Shown here: positions 36,630-48,545 of the stretch, one piece after another
Position numbering within the stretch: the stretch's first letter is position 1
Layout: each line of letters starts with the position of its first letter
Source of the DNA: Taenia hydatigena
Taxonomy: Eukaryota > Platyhelminthes > Cestoda > Cyclophyllidea > Taeniidae
Assembly (NCBI GenBank): GCA_036345935.2
Contig: JADWOT020001210.1
Span: 186,001-250,000 of the forward strand
Reading direction: 5' to 3'
Length of the DNA stretch: 64,000 nt
Notes under the pieces: model-generated
Told to the model about the DNA's origin: nothing
The model's input: the letters and a program-made list of their open reading frames with translations, nothing else
The model's database searches: none
Made by a program: the position numbers and the translations under genes

Positions 36630-38500
36630 ACTAGACCTCACTTTAAAGTTAGTTGGCGTAAGTTTAGAGCCCCGAACATCCTATGGCGTCACTTTGGCGC
36701 CCTAGGCAAAATTTTTAGCTTAAAACCCACGTGGTCTCTTTATGCTGCATAAAATGCAGATGAAGTCGGGATTTATAGTCATTTAAAATCATTTCAGTGT
36801 TCACTACTACCACCACCGCCCTTTCAATTAACACAAAGCAGCCATTCACTCTATCCTCCCCTCTCCTCTCCCTCTCCGTTACTTCACAGTTGATAGCAAA
36901 CTTTGACTTTACATGATTCAAAACCACCTATGAAGTAGGCCTCTTTAACACTTTCTATTTTGTTAACCTTATCCTTGGTGTTGTCAACTTCTACTTCAAT
37001 ACGTCCTCACCTTATAATACCTACCTTCCCATCGTCACACATAGGCGGCACACACTGTTATTCACACTTCCACCATCTAGCAAGATTTCTTTCCCCTCCT
37101 TTTTCTTTTTAACTCCCTTCTTTTCACCCACGTGGACTTACTTAACCACTTGTCATCCCATGTTCATCCCTTTCCACCCACCACCATCACGACTACTAAC
37201 TCTCCCTTCTACCTCTATCACCTCGCTTGCATTCAATATCTTTCCTTTCTTCCCTCCTTTATTCGTTCTTGATTTTACCCGCCTTTTTTATTCTTTTTGG
37301 TTAAATCTGCTTGTTAAAACAGAAAGGTGGGGGCCTTCGATTCCTTCCTCCTTGCCTTTCACTACCATGGATCTACTGAGCGTTGCTCCGCACTGCCACA
37401 TATCATTCATTTAAATACATCTCTTTTATACCAGGAAGAAACCAAACAATTATATAAAAGGACGTTAAACGCACTTTTTCTTTTTTATTTATGCTTTTGA
37501 CTCTACCAAGTTCTCCTCATCTACTTTCCTTCTTCATCATCACTCCGACCGTCACATATACGTGACGCATACATTTATTCACCTATCATTTGCCTCCTTC
37601 CTGCTGTTTTTCTCAACTCTATCATGCGAATCATATTTTATTGCCTTTTTTCGCTTTTTTCTTTAATTATCTTTGCAAGTGGCAAACTATAAATTTCCTT
37701 GCATTTATCTTCCATTTAATTATTGTTGGCATAACTTCTTATTTGCTTCACTTTTGCTCTCACTGTTAAAATTAACAGGGCAATGAGTTAGTGAACAACC
37801 ACTTATTAGAGGGTTCCTCCTTACAGTTTTTGAATTTCATCTCACCGTCACACATACGTGATAGTAATTTGTATTAACAATTTACCATTATCTTCTACTC
37901 CCTTTCATATCGCCATCACTGATGCTTTTTTAAAGTCTCATGCATATTTACATGCATCACTGCCTCCTCCTCAACGTCCAATTATCTAACATTCTCTCCT
38001 CTTCTCCTTCATTCCCATCCCTGCCTCCCTGCCTCCACTTCATTCACACAGACAAACGCTCGCCTTCATTCTCCATTTCTTCCTTTTAATTTATCGTCTT
38101 GGAGGTCATGTCCTTCTCTTCTTTTCTTTGCTTTTTTTTTTTCTTTCATTTATTCATCCATTCACCGCAGACGTCTTCAACCTTCCTCTTCTTCTTTTGC
38201 CACTTCTATTCCTTTCTCCTTTATTGTCACAAATACGCAAGCACACACTCGCACCAGCTAGCAACAAAATTGAGTCCTCCTCTTCAACAGGGAGGAAATC
38301 AGGACTGGCAGCCAGACAGGTCCTACTCAAACCTTTCCCCTGCCAATGCAATCTATGCCGCAATCTCTACGTGCATCGCAGCCATCACGACAAGGACGTT
38401 CATCCAACCAAAATACGCATGGCCCCATTAGTTTTGTCTGATCGAATAACCAGCCTGATGAATGCGTTCAAAATATTTGCAAGCCTCCAACTTTTGTAAA
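36630..38500 (+). repeat. Pyrimidine-rich inverted-repeat arm (left)
   Basis: Inverted copy of 45946-47745. Alignable marks from the outer end inward are CTAGACCTCA, TTGGCGCCCTA, CACGTGGTCTCTTTA, CACTACTACCACCACCGCCC, TTCATTCCCATCCCTGCCTCC and GGAGGTCATGTCCTTCTC. The stretch from about 37900 to 38340 looks about 95% identical to its partner, while the outer part is nearer 75-80%. From about 36950 to 38260 the plus strand is overwhelmingly C and T. Confidence 0.9.
38128..38499 (+). CDS. Repeat-borne open frame with a CxxC-His cluster
   Basis: The last about 60 codons (CNLC, then a His-rich stretch and DVHPTKI, ending in QLL and a stop) are conserved in frame in the copies at 45946-46347 (-) and about 29435-29600 (-). 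The cysteines and histidines do not fit canonical C2H2 spacing: the histidine pair falls about three residues early. Upstream, the frame runs through pyrimidine-rich DNA and codes mainly Leu, Phe, Pro and Ser. Relative to the 46 kb copy, a difference in a T-run shifts the upstream frame. It may be the end of an old transposon protein, with low certainty that it is expressed. Confidence 0.35.
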   Translation: MLFFFLSFIHPFTADVFNLPLLLLPLLFLSPLLSQIRKHTLAPASNKIESSSSTGRKSGLAARQVLLKPFPCQCNLCRNLYVHRSHHDKDVHPTKIRMAPLVLSDRITSLMNAFKIFASLQLL

Positions 38501-41500
38501 AGTTGTCTTCCTAATGGTAAGCTGTATGCAACCATAGATTTCTAACTGCGATCAGTTTCAGGGATCCTTTTATGCGCATATTTTAGTATTTGCGCATAGA
38601 AACTGGTGCCCATTTTTACTGACCACGTTGCAGAGCTAGCTTTCACAACCTCATTTGAAGTCTTAAAATCGTTTATACAATGCTTGTTTATTGACAAATC
38701 AGTAGAAATAATGGTTGCCGTGACACACTGAGAGATAAAATGGGTGTATGCAGAAGATTAAGCCAACTTTCCTTAACCAGACTTAAATGCGTCGATTGGC
38801 TATCTTGCCATTGTCGATGCGTTGACAATGAAGCATTGCAGCATGCCAAATTTGACTGGGTTGATTCAGTGAAATGTTGTGACCAATGCCTGTGCATTCA
38901 ATTAATTCAGTAAAGACAAATGATCTATGCGGCAATACAGCAATACAACAAAACGGTCGGGGTACCTTATTTGCTCCATGGCGTGAACGACTTCTTCAAT
39001 GGAATCGGTGGAGATGGAAAAGAGGAATTAGAAAGAATTGGGTGGTGATAAGTGAAGACTAGCAAGGGGCGCTACACCATTGGTTTCGTAATTCTTGATG
39101 GGACGTAATCTCGGTGCTCAATAGGCAATGATGATTTTGGCTTCAATTCAGGCTGATGGAAGAAGAACAACTCTGAAGCAAAAGTGCATGCTTTGCTAAT
39201 TTAATAAGGCGTGTTAACCGCAGGGAGAGTGTAAACAGTTCAGCTAACTTTATGCGAAACTTTTGCAAATTAATTAACAACTTAATTCTGTCGACTGGAG
39301 CTTAATTAGGTTGGCTTGAGAAATTACGTGACTTTTTGCTACCACAAAATTATTAAGTACACATCTACAAATAAGTATTTGCATGTGTGGAGGTATATTT
39401 AACCTTGCCAGCAAAATGCCAACGCATTTCGTGGGAGGGAGACCTGGCCAAATTTATGCTATCAAATCGGTGCGTGTATTGTGCCTTTTACGCAAAGGCT
39501 CTACAGATTTGATCCTTAAATAGAAGTGAGTAATTATTAACATGAGTAGAGTTGCTTGTGTTCTCTTCAAAACACCTAGCTGGGCCGATTTAGCATTTTT
39601 TGAGATTTCGATTGTAAATGCATCTGTAGCTAAGCCAGTTTTGCCGCCTTTAGTCTTGTTAGCGACAGTTAAATCCCAACTGTCAATGCGGTGCGTTAGC
39701 TCTGGCAAAAGAGGTAATTCGCAATGAGACATCAGTGAAGACGTCAATGTGTCAAATTCCTAGCGGTCTTAAACACTCCATCATCCTTGACGCAGTTGGA
39801 TCGGGAATGTTAGCCAAGCAAGTGAGTTGGTTAGGATTGAGTATTTGAATTTAATTTACAAGCTGTCCTTTTGTCTGTTCTTGTCCTGCTATCAAAGCCA
39901 CCAGTTTAGTTATCAAATGATGAATGTTCTATGCAAGCCAGAGCTTGGAAGCTTACAAATAATAAGGGTTTGATAATTGTGAGTTTCGTGTGGAAGATGC
40001 GCTGAGAATAGGATCGTCGCGTTAACAATAGTTACTGAAAAATGCGATATTGCCTGAACTTCTCCTGAGTGCCCCATCACCATGCATTATTAGTTGATTC
40101 ATGCATTTCCCAAAATGCCGTGCACTTTTAATCACTTTGCCAGCGCTGATTTATTCATGGGATCTGAACTGGTTCACTTCATACTCATTGGACATTAGTA
40201 GTGCGCAGACTAAACTAACCGCTTTCTGCTAAGCGCATTGTCACCTATGCATTATCGGCATTAATGCGTCCGTGATTAACACTGCACTTAAGGCAGTCTA
40301 CAAGTTGATAAATTGGATAAATGAGAAATGGCATTTCCCATTCCTTACTCTTAAGCATTCCACCCATTGTGTGGGATTGAATTCGGGTATAGCAACATCA
40401 TCTCACAAGGCCATGCTATTTATAAGGGAGCAAGTACTACAGCCTGACTTTTTGATGGAAGAATGGCCACGACTTTACCATCCTCATGGACATGTGAACT
40501 ATAGGCAGATTTGACGTTGCGAAGAGGCGGTTCCATCATTAAAGTAGGTAATCCATTTTGCTGTTGGGTAGTGAAGACTGCTTGTGATCAGTGTGAATAC
40601 TCAAGACAAGGGAACCACTGTCACTGATTCGGGTGATTATTCGATGATTTTGTTCTCGGTTTAATAAGTTTGAGCATGCCTAGGCAGTGTGCATTACAGC
40701 CAATGTTGAAGTGATGCAAGGTTGAAGGCACATGGGTGGTTCTAGACCTTAGTTGATCATGTCTTCAGTCACTGAATTTAGACCATTTGTTTAATCACTG
40801 CGTAATCCAAAGTGTGATAATACATTTGCTGGTAAACTTCGAATCCCATCTCGACGTTGGCTTCTCCCAACAGTTCAATGCTTGTCGAATCCCACATGCA
40901 CGTGTTCGCTGTAAATAGAGAGCTTTCTAAGCTCCCACAACATTGCAGTTCCCATATTAATACGAGTAGAGGTGAGACTATGAAGGTGCACACGCACGTC
41001 GGCCAAAGAGCTGACTAGCTAGCAGCGAAAATGCCTCAGATTTTCCTCTAGACCGCTGCCTGCCTCTCTATCATCCAACACATCTGTCTTCTCCCCCAGG
41101 CAAACTTGCTTTTCTTCTGTTTCACTATGCACTACATGAGCAATAAGCAATACATCAGCATCTCTTAGCCTACACATCCATGTCAATCAATTAGCTAATT
41201 GTTCCAGGATTAAGCTAAAATCACCACATTATTTTTAAAACCTGCTTAGTACGATAAACTAATCACATTTGACTCACAATTATGCTCATTAAGCATGGTG
41301 CCACGTTTGATGGAGACCGATTAAACTGCCTTGGATCCGTCTCGGACCAAGACGAATGCCATGAAGAGGAGTAACCTGTAACCAACATTACAGCCACGTA
41401 TGCGGTTGCATTCATTACTCCCTCGTACGCCTTCCCGCCCACAGTATGTCATCGTTGCTCTGACTGTTGCTATCAACGAGGGTCCAGCATCATAAGTGAA

Positions 41501-41873
41501 CGACTTTGAAAAGAAATTTATGGAATCGAACCACGAGATGCTTTGATAAGGAGGACTGATTACATGTAAGTAGGATGCTTGATGCGAAAAATGCCGTATA
41601 GAACAATAGCCTTGAGGCGCTGCAAAATAACAAATGGCATATTAAGGCAAAATAACGAGTCAGCCAAAATGATAAATGGCAATGCCTTGAGGCTGTCATC
41701 ACAATATTGAATTATTTGCTTCTAGAAAGGCAACATTTACCCTCCTTTGCGTCCCTGCTCCTCCAATGGGCATCAAATCGAGGCTACAGAGGAACGATTG
41801 CTATTTTAAGCTAACCGCACCTAAAAATGCAATCCAATAAGTAAAAAAATAAGTAAAAAAAATAATAAGTAAG
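38501..41873. other. Spacer between inverted arms, no supportable gene
   Basis: About 3.4 kb with no motif-bearing open frame. Its right end (41838-41872) is an A-rich imperfect run with AAGTAAAAAAATAAGT units that directly abuts the left end of copy C. Confidence 0.45.
41838..41872 (+). repeat. A-rich imperfect simple repeat at the edge of copy C
   Basis: AAGTAAAAAAATAAGT-type units run up to the first base of the homology shared with copy B. They may mark the insertion or duplication junction of copy C. Copy B has no matching run at its edge. Confidence 0.7.
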
Positions 41874-44800
41874 TATACCTGCTCACGTAACGTTACGTCA
41901 CAGGGCACTTGAATAATTTAATGCTTTACGCTTAAAAACTACATTCTAACTTCTGGCAGGTTTTGCATTAGTGGTGAGTAAGTCAACACAAGGTCATCGT
42001 ATATTACAAGAATGCGCCGCTAGGATTTGCACACTTCCTTCCAAGCAGATCCGAGTAGCACCTGAGAATCTTAGTTGGTCGTTGGGCTTTGCTGATTGTC
42101 TGGATGTGAGAAGTGATTAGAACTGGGTGATGATGATCACTTGATCCATTAAAGAAACTTCATTTGAATAGTTTATAGCATATTTGAGAGGCAATGTTTC
42201 AGGTGGGTTCGCTTATATCTTCATCCGTTGCATGACTTTATTATATCCCAATTACTCCCGTATCCTCCACGAAAGTTCCTGAAATTGACCATTAAAGTTC
42301 TGCTTTAGGAGGAATCAACAAATGAACGACTTGATCATGACCTTCCCAGTCAAACACTCAGTATCCGCCACAGCGCAAAGGACATGAAATGGCTAGATGC
42401 ATACCTCTGCTATGTGCTTTTCTTCACTACCGCGGAGGGAAACTTTCATCGTTTCGATCATGCAGAATGCCACTACGATAGCACAGATGATTTATTCCAT
42501 GTTCTCGCGTCGAGAGAATTTCCCGCTAATGCAAAAGCTCCGATTAGCTCTCTGATCACCACATTATGTCGCTGCACGAAAACGCTACAAATGCGACTTG
42601 CTAGTACTACATTCCGCTTTATCCACTTGTCTCTCTTTGGATGTGTCTACGGATGTTCCCAACTTTTTAAACCAGTAGGATTCATTCTCAATGACAGCAG
42701 GTGGCACCGCACTGGACAAGAGTGAATGGTTCGAGGAAGGGAGAGAAAGGATGCAGCTGAGTGATTGTGACTGGGATGTTTTATATCTTGATTATCCGGA
42801 TTTGGAACATGGGGATTGTCGACACCTGAATGCCGTAGCCGATGGTATCACGCCAAAACAAACGCTTGTTGTGATAGGCTCGGTGTAGCAAACGTTGGAT
42901 CTCCTCTCGAACTTGGACTGCAAAAAGTGGCAAAGCAAACGGACGATCAATTTAGTAGAGATGGTGCAGTGGACCTGTCTTTATGTCATGCGGAGAAGTT
43001 TAGCTTTATGTGCTCTAGCATGTTCATGATTAGTTGGTCTATGGCGCATTTGACAAAGGGCTTAAAAGCCTCGAAATTAGTGCCATAAAATGACGCTTAA
43101 AAAGACCCTTTCTTTTTATCACTGCATTAGGTGAATTGGGAAAAATAGGAGTAATTTGGAATTATGAGGCCTTAAGTAATATATTAGTCCGCCCATTCGT
43201 GGACTATGATGATGCGTCTTTCTAAACATTAAATCAATGGGTACGAGAATACGAATTTCTTTGGTACTAATAATTTTCAAATGCATGTTTAACACATCAA
43301 AGTTTGTTTGCTGACATCATATGACTTAAGTAGTCGGTCAGAAAGAATGCTTGTTTTGAACCAGGCATTTCTGACTTCGTTTGTTTTTCTGCAGATGGCA
43401 TGGCTGCATGCGTGGCATCTAGAGGCGTGCACTCGCAGACACCAAGACTCACTTCTCCTGCCTCAGCCCTAGCTGTTTACCTCCCAACATCGAATTTGAA
43501 TTGTGAATTGACTCACCGCTTTACAATGGTCAGTTTACATCCAGAGTTCACGTTAAGGACTAAGGAATGTAGATTACAAAATTTGGTAACTTTGAATACG
43601 CCACCTGGAGACTAACTTTACGCGCCTTAAATGTTTTTCAAATTAGAGGGCTTTAACTTGAGATCGGCGAGCGTTACGAGTTATGATCTGCAGTCGCAAT
43701 CATAATCGGATTTCAAATCAAGGCCAAAGCTAACCTCAAATCCTGTGAGTGTTAGTGAGATGCGAGATGTGGTGCATAGTTTAATGAACAATTGGTATTT
43801 TTACCCTTACTTTTCTACTCCTTTAAATAATCTGTCTAAAACCAACTGATTAACAAAAGATGGCCTAACCGTGTTAGTCTCTTGTACTCTCCACTTCCTT
43901 CTGGAATCACTAAGGTCATGGGCAAGTTTAATTACCATAAGGCTGGTAAATCAACGCTAAGCAGGGTGACCTACTCTTAGCAGAAACCTGATGAGCCTCT
44001 GAATGAGGTTTTGCCAGTTTCTTTATCCTGAGGCGTCTAATATTTTAACATGTACCTGGCTCAGCTGCCCATGTAAGTGTTGCATGCTCCATTCGCAATT
44101 AATTTTGGAGTCCGTAAACCATCTTGCCACCATGGCATCACATCATTAAGAGAGCATGATCATTGGTGGTTTAAGTGAGAGTTGGGAGTGCGATAGTCGA
44201 CCACTTCATTGCGCGATCATATTCTCCACGTATAATTATCATTGAAGTATGGCGCATGTTGGTAATGCCTGGTTCACATTTGATGGCCAGATTGTCAGTT
44301 TAAATGAGCTGGCGAGTAAATTGTTAAATAGATGACCAGCTGAACTACCCACCAGAATAGCCAACCTTCTACTGAGCAGCAGACCTAATGAGTTTATTCA
44401 TTGGCACGGTAAGGTGCCAGAAACCGTGCTGTCTTTTCTAAGTCCTCTGAGGGTACATACGAAGCACCGACACCACCAAGTATTTAGATTTCGGAGTACA
44501 ATTTTTGGCTGAACCAACCATGGGCAAGTCGGAGAACTACAAAAGCAATGTTAGCCTCTCAGGTAGTGGCAGTATACGTTCGTTTTGTTGCAAAAACGGC
44601 TAGTTGCAATGCTGAGCGTCATTAATGTGGGACACTGTTTTGGTGGAATGGCCCACACTCCTCGGGCGTCACATATCGGTGACCACGGAATTATCCGGAG
44701 GACTTGGAATGTCTTGTATGTGAGTAAATTGCATTGTATATCGTAAAGAGAGGGCGACCAACAATGTAATGCGCCTACTAACGGCGTGGGGGTGCATGAA

Positions 44801-44880
44801 GGCGATAAAGCCTACGTGAGTAGTGTGAGTGCACAACCCTTCCACAATCATTGCCTTTCAATACTAGTTGTGCCCACACC
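41874..44880 (+). repeat. Copy C of the three-copy gene-bearing segment
   Basis: Direct copy of B from its left end, and of A from 42764 onward. It carries the shared non-coding 3' part to about 44880, where A also stops (28795). An unshared piece of about 350 bp (44890-45240) follows before homology to the second repeat family resumes. Confidence 0.85.
42194..43075 (+). pseudogene. Broken copy of the unknown-function gene (copy C)
   Basis: Exon 1 ends ATG-TTT-CAG at 42202 before GTGGGT. The 106-nt intron ends TGCTTTAG at 42308. Exon 2 opens GAGGAATCAACAAATG and aligns residue by residue with copy B through KDMKWLD, PISSLITTLCRC and beyond. Relative to B it then has lost 19 bases, which changes frame. 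In the B-matching frame a conserved tryptophan is TAG at 42676-42678, and another is TAG at 42886-42888. About 100 bases are missing near 42919. The NLVEMVQW block survives further on. It is clearly a pseudogene. Confidence 0.65.
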
Positions 44881-45384
44881 ACGAATGCTTGACACATCTT
44901 TTGATCAATACACTACTTTAGACCGCTAAATTTATTCGTTCTTCGCAGGTGGCTCGAAAATCGCTGGCATTTGCTGTTCTTGCAATCAGTCCTTCATCCA
45001 GACAGTTTGATTCTTCTTGCGAAGGAGGTGGTATGCGCCTAGATGGATGCGAGATGAGTTACTGTTGTATAGATGACTCTAAGAAAGGAATCAGGTTATT
45101 CAATTTAGCCTCAAGCTAGAACCTGTGCGGTTGAGCAGGGTAGCTAGACTTGGACTCACAATTTCCATTTTTTTCCAGAGAGATTTTCTGGGTGACTACT
45201 TAAACAATCAGAAGAGCGGGATGAGACCTGGCTTTTTACTGACAATAATAAAGGCTCTTTCTTCCCTTTCTCTTTTCATCGTTCCCTTTTTTTGCCTCTT
45301 TATCATGTTACCTGCTTATTTCTTCCTACCATTCTTTTTCTTAATCCACCTCTTCCTTTTTAAAATTCAACTGCTAATAGTTTA

Positions 45385-47745
45385 CTAAAAGATGCCTCTC
45401 ACGGTAATAAATCATGCATTTCGAGTGTGTCGAAGCAGAGACCAAAAGAAACACACAATGCGTTGGTGCGAGCGTCTTTGAATAATCTTTTTCCTTCTGC
45501 CCTTTCCCTTTAAAATTAGCAAGACAATAAGGTATTAAACAACAACTTTTCCCTTCCTATAGGGTGGCATTAACCAAAAGCCGGTGAAAGGTGGGAGTGC
45601 GCACCAGGCGAGTTGCGTGTCGATAGGCTAAATTGAGCCAACCACGTAAAGCCCTGTACTAGCAGTCACCACGTTCAACTGCAAGTTTGTTTGAGCATGT
45701 CATATGAAATATTTAATGCAAATTCATAAAGGAAGGCAATATTTTGACGGAGTTGTGCTTTTACTCAATATCTTCTCAGTAGCAGTATTCCATCTGCCTA
45801 GGTGAAGAAGACCTGGTCTGATCTGGTGGTGGCAAATGAGACGAGTGCTAGAGTTCGACACTGCCAAAATCATAAAAGGATCCCTAAAACTGTTCGTAGT
45901 TAGGAATCTATGTTTCCACATAACTTACTACTGAGAAGACAACTTTTACAAGAGTTGGACGCTTGCCACTACTTTGAATGCATTCATCAGGCTGGTTAGT
46001 CGGTCAGATAAAACTAATGGGGCTATGCGTATTTTGGTTGGATGGACATCCTTGTCGTAGTAGCTGCGATGCACGTAGAGATTACGGCATAGATTGCATT
46101 GACAAGGGAAAGGTTTGAGTAGGACCTGTCTGGCTGCCAGTCCTGATTTCCTTCCTGTTAAAGAGGAGGACTTAATTTTGTTGCTAGCTGGTGCGAGTGT
46201 GTGCTTGCGTATTTGTGACAATAAACGAGGAAGAAATAGAAGTGGCAAAAGAAGAAGAGGAAGGTTGAAGACGTCTGCGGTGAATGGATGAATAAATGAA
46301 AGAAAAAAGAAAAAGCAAAGAAAAGAAGAGAAGGACATGACCTCCAAGACGATAAATTAAAAGGAAGAAATGGAGAATGAAGGCGAGCGTTTGTCTGTGT
46401 GAATGAAGTGGAGGCAGGGAGGCAGGGATGGGAATGAAGGAGAAGAGGAGAGAATGTTGGGTGATTGGATAGTGAGAGAGAGGCAGTGATGCATGTAAAT
46501 ATGCATGAGACTTTAAAAAGCATCAGTGATGGGGATGTGAAAGGGAGTGGAAGATAATGGTAAATTGTTGGTACAAGTGTATGTCATATGTGTATGCCGG
46601 TGAGATTAAAGTTAAAAAATTATGAGGTGGAACCCTGTACGAAGAGAAAGGTGGTCGTTTAATAACTTATAGTCCTGCTTATTATAAAATAGAGTCCGAA
46701 AGGGAAGCAAATAAGAGGATTCGCCAACAATAAATGAATAGAGGAATAAAGGCAGGGAAATCGGTAGTTTCTCACTTACATAGGACCCAAAAACGAGAGA
46801 GGCGGAAGGGATTAGAAGAATATGGTGCACATGATCGAGTCGGGAAGAAGGACAGGAAAGAGGCAAATAATAAGTGAATAAATGTGTGCGTCATGTATGA
46901 GCGATGGTAGAAATGATGGTGAAAGGAGGAAATAGAGTGGAGGAGAACTTGGTGAATTCAAAAACATGAACAAAAAAGGAGACGTATTTGACATTCCTTA
47001 TATAATCGTTTGGTTCCTCTTGGTATAGATCCATCGTAGTGATAGGTAGGGAGGAAGGAATAAAGGAACTCTTATTTTTGTTTTAATTGCTAAAATAAAA
47101 TCAAAGAAAAGAAATAGGAATGGAATAAGAGGATGGGAAAGATAGAAAAAAAGGGAGGAAAGAAAGTATATTGAATGCAAGCGAGGCGATGGGGTAGAAG
47201 GGACGGTCAGAAGTTGTGATAGTGGTGGGTGGAAAGAGGTAAAGGTGAGGTGACGAGTAAATAAGTAGGTCCACGTGGGTGGGAAGAAGAGAGTTAAAAG
47301 GAGAAAAAGAATGGAAGAAAACTCTGCTGATTTGTAAAAATGTAGATAAGAGTGTGTCGCTAATGTGAGGTGAGAAAGCACTGATTTAGAAGTTGATAAG
47401 TTTAAGGGTAGGATTAACTAAATAGAAAGCATTAAGGAAGTCTACCTAATAAGTGGTTATAAATTTTGTCAAAAATTTGCTATCGAATGCGAAGTGTTGG
47501 GGAGGGAGAGGAGAGTAGAGAAGAGTGAGCGACTGCTTTGTATTAATTAGAAGGGCAGTGGTGGTAAGTGCAAGCACTAAAATGATTCCAAATGTCCATG
47601 ATTCTTGATTCCATTTAAATTTTTTGCACCGTAAAGAGGCCACGTGAGCTTCAAGTCCAAAATACGATGTGTAGGGCGCCAAGTGACTCCAAAGGATCTC
47701 CGGGGCTATAAAATTACGCAATCGAACTTAAAAATGAGGCCTAGC
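45385..47745 (-). repeat. Second repeat family with purine-rich arm (right)
   Basis: The part 45385-46125 matches 28895-29622 in direct orientation. The part 45946-47745 is the reverse complement of 36630-38500. From about 46200 to 47400 the plus strand is overwhelmingly A and G. Together with the left arm it forms a 1.8-kb inverted pair with a loop of about 7.4 kb. Confidence 0.9.
45946..46347 (-). CDS. Repeat-borne open frame, longest copy
   Basis: A 133-codon frame from ATG to stop. The N-terminal half comes from pyrimidine-rich DNA and is dominated by Phe, Leu, Ser and Pro. The C-terminal half carries CNLC, a Tyr/His cluster and DVHPTKI and ends QLL, matching the 38.1-38.5 kb copy almost residue for residue. 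No known domain is recognised. A simple bias explanation is possible for the first half. Conservation of the second half across three copies, one much more diverged, is the only sign of real coding. Confidence 0.35.
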   Translation of the reverse strand: MEVMSFSSFLCFFFFLSFIHPFTADVFNLPLLLLPLLFLPRLLSQIRKHTLAPASNKIKSSSLTGRKSGLAARQVLLKPFPCQCNLCRNLYVHRSYYDKDVHPTKIRIAPLVLSDRLTSLMNAFKVVASVQLL

Positions 47746-47767
47746 TTCCTATATTGGTGCATTATGG

Positions 47768-47930
47768 CGTCATCTGACCTTGAATTACACTGGACTCCTA
47801 TCACTGGCCTCTGGTTATTCATAATTAGTACTTCTACGTAGCCCGAAACCGCCCAGAGGTCTATTTTACGTCACTCGACCTTGAATGAGACTGCATTCTT
47901 ATCTAGTGGTCGATTCTTACTCAAATTTTG
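47768..47930 (+). repeat. Short imperfect tandem duplication
   Basis: TCATCTGACCTTGAATTACACTGGACTCC (from 47768) is echoed about 105 bases later by TCACTCGACCTTGAATGAGACTGCATTC. They are two imperfect units of roughly 55-100 bp just outside the right arm, with no coding role evident. Confidence 0.6.
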
Positions 47931-48257
47931 AGTTGAATAGGAAAGGCATTTTTCATAGGTTTTTTGCACCATTTAGTAATAACGTTTTCAATGCTTTTAC
48001 CCTCTTGTACTGGTAGACCTTTAACGATGGCTTTTACTTATGTGTTTAGGTGTTTCTAGTAATGAACGAGGGGTGGTTCTCTGGCTAGCGTAGCCCTTGA
48101 ACGAGGCTAATTTCGTTACTGTGTTCCTTCCAGTGTCACTGCAGGCTGTTTAGGGCCTTTGCCAACCCTCTTAGGTGACTAGAGCATCGCATTCATTTAT
48201 TGCAATGGACAGTGTCACTTTGTACTGCATCTTTATCCGCTTACCTAGCCGTCCACC

Positions 48258-48545
48258 TATACCCTGACCGACCGGTCTATACATCAGTCTCCTAACCCAT
48301 CTATCCAACTCAGTGCTACCCCTCCTTCTTCCTCCATCTTCTCACTCTAATTTACCTTGGCTGGTGTATAAGGTGTGTCCTCTGAGTTTATGTACTACAC
48401 TCACTTGTCTACTGACAGCACGGGCCTATCAAAACTGCTGCATTCTCGCGAGTCAGAAATGCTTGAATTTCAGGGATTCTAAAGGGGACACCTCTTTTAT
48501 CCTTCCTCTTTGCCCTTCTTTTATACCTCCCCCCCTCACCACGGA
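48258..48545 (+). repeat. Direct dispersed repeat, left copy
   Basis: Matches 62600-62870 in the same orientation. Shared blocks include CATCTTCTCACTC, TTTACCTT-GC-GGTG, TAAGGTGTGTCC, GCTGCATTCT-GCGA and CAGAAATGCTT, and GGACACCTCTTTTA. Identity is about 75% by eye. It is pyrimidine-leaning, with no open frame in common. Confidence 0.85.

Noticed and set aside
37160..37414. Phe/Pro/Ser/Leu-rich open frame in the left arm
   Set aside because: It is a direct result of the pyrimidine-only strand, which cannot form stop codons without purines, and the frame is not kept in the inverted partner.
41515..41560. Minus-strand GGTTCGATTCC, which resembles the T-loop (B box) of a tRNA
   Set aside because: No A box, no acceptor stem and no anticodon arm could be paired at suitable spacing.
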